From positions 124,001-188,000 of the forward strand of contig MU623384.1 in assembly GCA_025201765.1 (NCBI GenBank): a stretch of DNA of 64,000 bases. Reading direction: 5' to 3'. Below, one piece after another: positions 63,590 to 64,000 of the stretch (its first letter is position 1; each line of letters opens with the position of its first letter). The notes under the pieces are model-generated. The model ran no database searches. It was not told the DNA's origin and was given only the letters and a program-made list of their open reading frames with translations. A program made the translations under genes and the position numbers. Origin of the DNA: Daldinia sp. FL1419 (lineage: Eukaryota; Ascomycota; Sordariomycetes; Xylariales; Hypoxylaceae).

Positions 63590-63624
63590 CTATAATACAT
63601 ACATATATATATATATATATATAA
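63590..63624. repeat. TA microsatellite
   Basis: TATA units of about 20 bp preceded by ACATAC repeats. Confidence 0.8.
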
Positions 63625-63898
63625 AGAAACATTATTTATTTTAGATGCCAATGAATCCCGTAGATGCCCCACGATTGAGAAAATCAATTTTGATCGAAAA
63701 TTTGCCGATGGTACCAGCCCATACCGTGTTGTACAATAACGATACACCATGGATTTAGAATCTTTAGTCTCTATAATGGCTCCTAGGACGTATTCCCGTC
63801 GATAATCAAGCTTTGTAAAGAGTGCCTATATAATAATAAGCTCTATTGTTCATTGCGCTGCTTTATGAATGATCCGATACTCACTCTGCATGGCCCAT

Positions 63899-64000
63899 TT
63901 ACCTCCCTATCCAATAGGTTGGAAGGACTCCCTGTCTCGCAATCGCTTCCGCAATTTGCTCGTCTGTCATACTCTCCTGGCCGTTAATAGCGTACCAGGG
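63899..64000 (-). CDS. 3' end of a gene cut by the right edge
   Basis: On the minus strand a frame is open from the edge for 33 codons to TAA (63901-63899). The peptide contains MTDEQIAEAIARQGVLPTYW and has protein-like composition with GC-rich third positions. It ends in WIGR. I do not recognise the family, and chance openness over 100 bp cannot be excluded. Confidence 0.4.
   Translation of the reverse strand, partial: PWYAINGQESMTDEQIAEAIARQGVLPTYWIGR

Noticed and set aside
1..64000. CRISPR arrays, telomere repeats, rRNA genes
   Set aside because: No regularly spaced direct repeats, no TTAGGG arrays and no conserved rRNA segments were seen.

Overview
The window reads as nuclear DNA of a filamentous ascomycete (Pezizomycotina). 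The evidence is protein-coding genes broken by short introns (about 50-160 bp) with GTRNGT donors and CTAAC/CTAAT branch points, a Zn2Cys6 regulator, a P450, a BIM1-like copper protein, and intergenic DNA peppered with the palindrome TACCTAGGTA. The class (probably Sordariomycetes) is an inference from general sequence character. I reconstructed fourteen complete or near-complete protein genes by hand-splicing; two more are cut by the window edges.

Layout. Left, 0-8.4 kb, compact housekeeping block: the 3' end of an unknown gene (+), AP-1 beta adaptin (-), an NDUFAF2-type complex I assembly factor (+), a PHD-finger protein with a predicted GC-AG intron (-) and a Mn/Fe superoxide dismutase without an obvious targeting peptide (-). 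8.3-12.6 kb is gene-free and carries two copies of a short LTR-like repeat. 12.6-28.5 kb is loosely packed: a His-tract single-pass membrane protein with a cysteine-rich C-terminal domain (+), a Zn2Cys6 transcription factor (-), a P450 with a long acidic/serine tail (-) and a ferric/cupric reductase-like flavocytochrome (-). The reductase is divergent from a BIM1/X325-type GPI-anchored copper-binding protein (+, 30.7 kb). Next come a large HeLo-like(?)/pseudokinase/trypsin-like protease fusion (-, 31.9-35.8 kb), a single-pass membrane protein (+), a CCC1/VIT1 vacuolar iron transporter (-), a secreted acid phosphatase (+) and a CBM21/PP1 glycogen-targeting subunit (-). From about 48 kb to the right edge there are 16 kb with no gene I can recognise, only a possible Hsp70-like relic, two more LTR-like copies (one with a perfect 5-bp target-site duplication), simple repeats, and the 3' end of a gene at the edge.

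How genes may work together. A metal theme runs through 26-41 kb: a reductase with a methionine-rich N terminus shares a 2.3-kb intergenic region with the BIM1-like copper protein, and an iron transporter lies 10 kb further on. This is suggestive of joint copper/iron handling but is not proven. The most unusual protein is the pseudokinase-protease fusion, whose His/Asp/Ser catalytic residues are spread over three of four exons.
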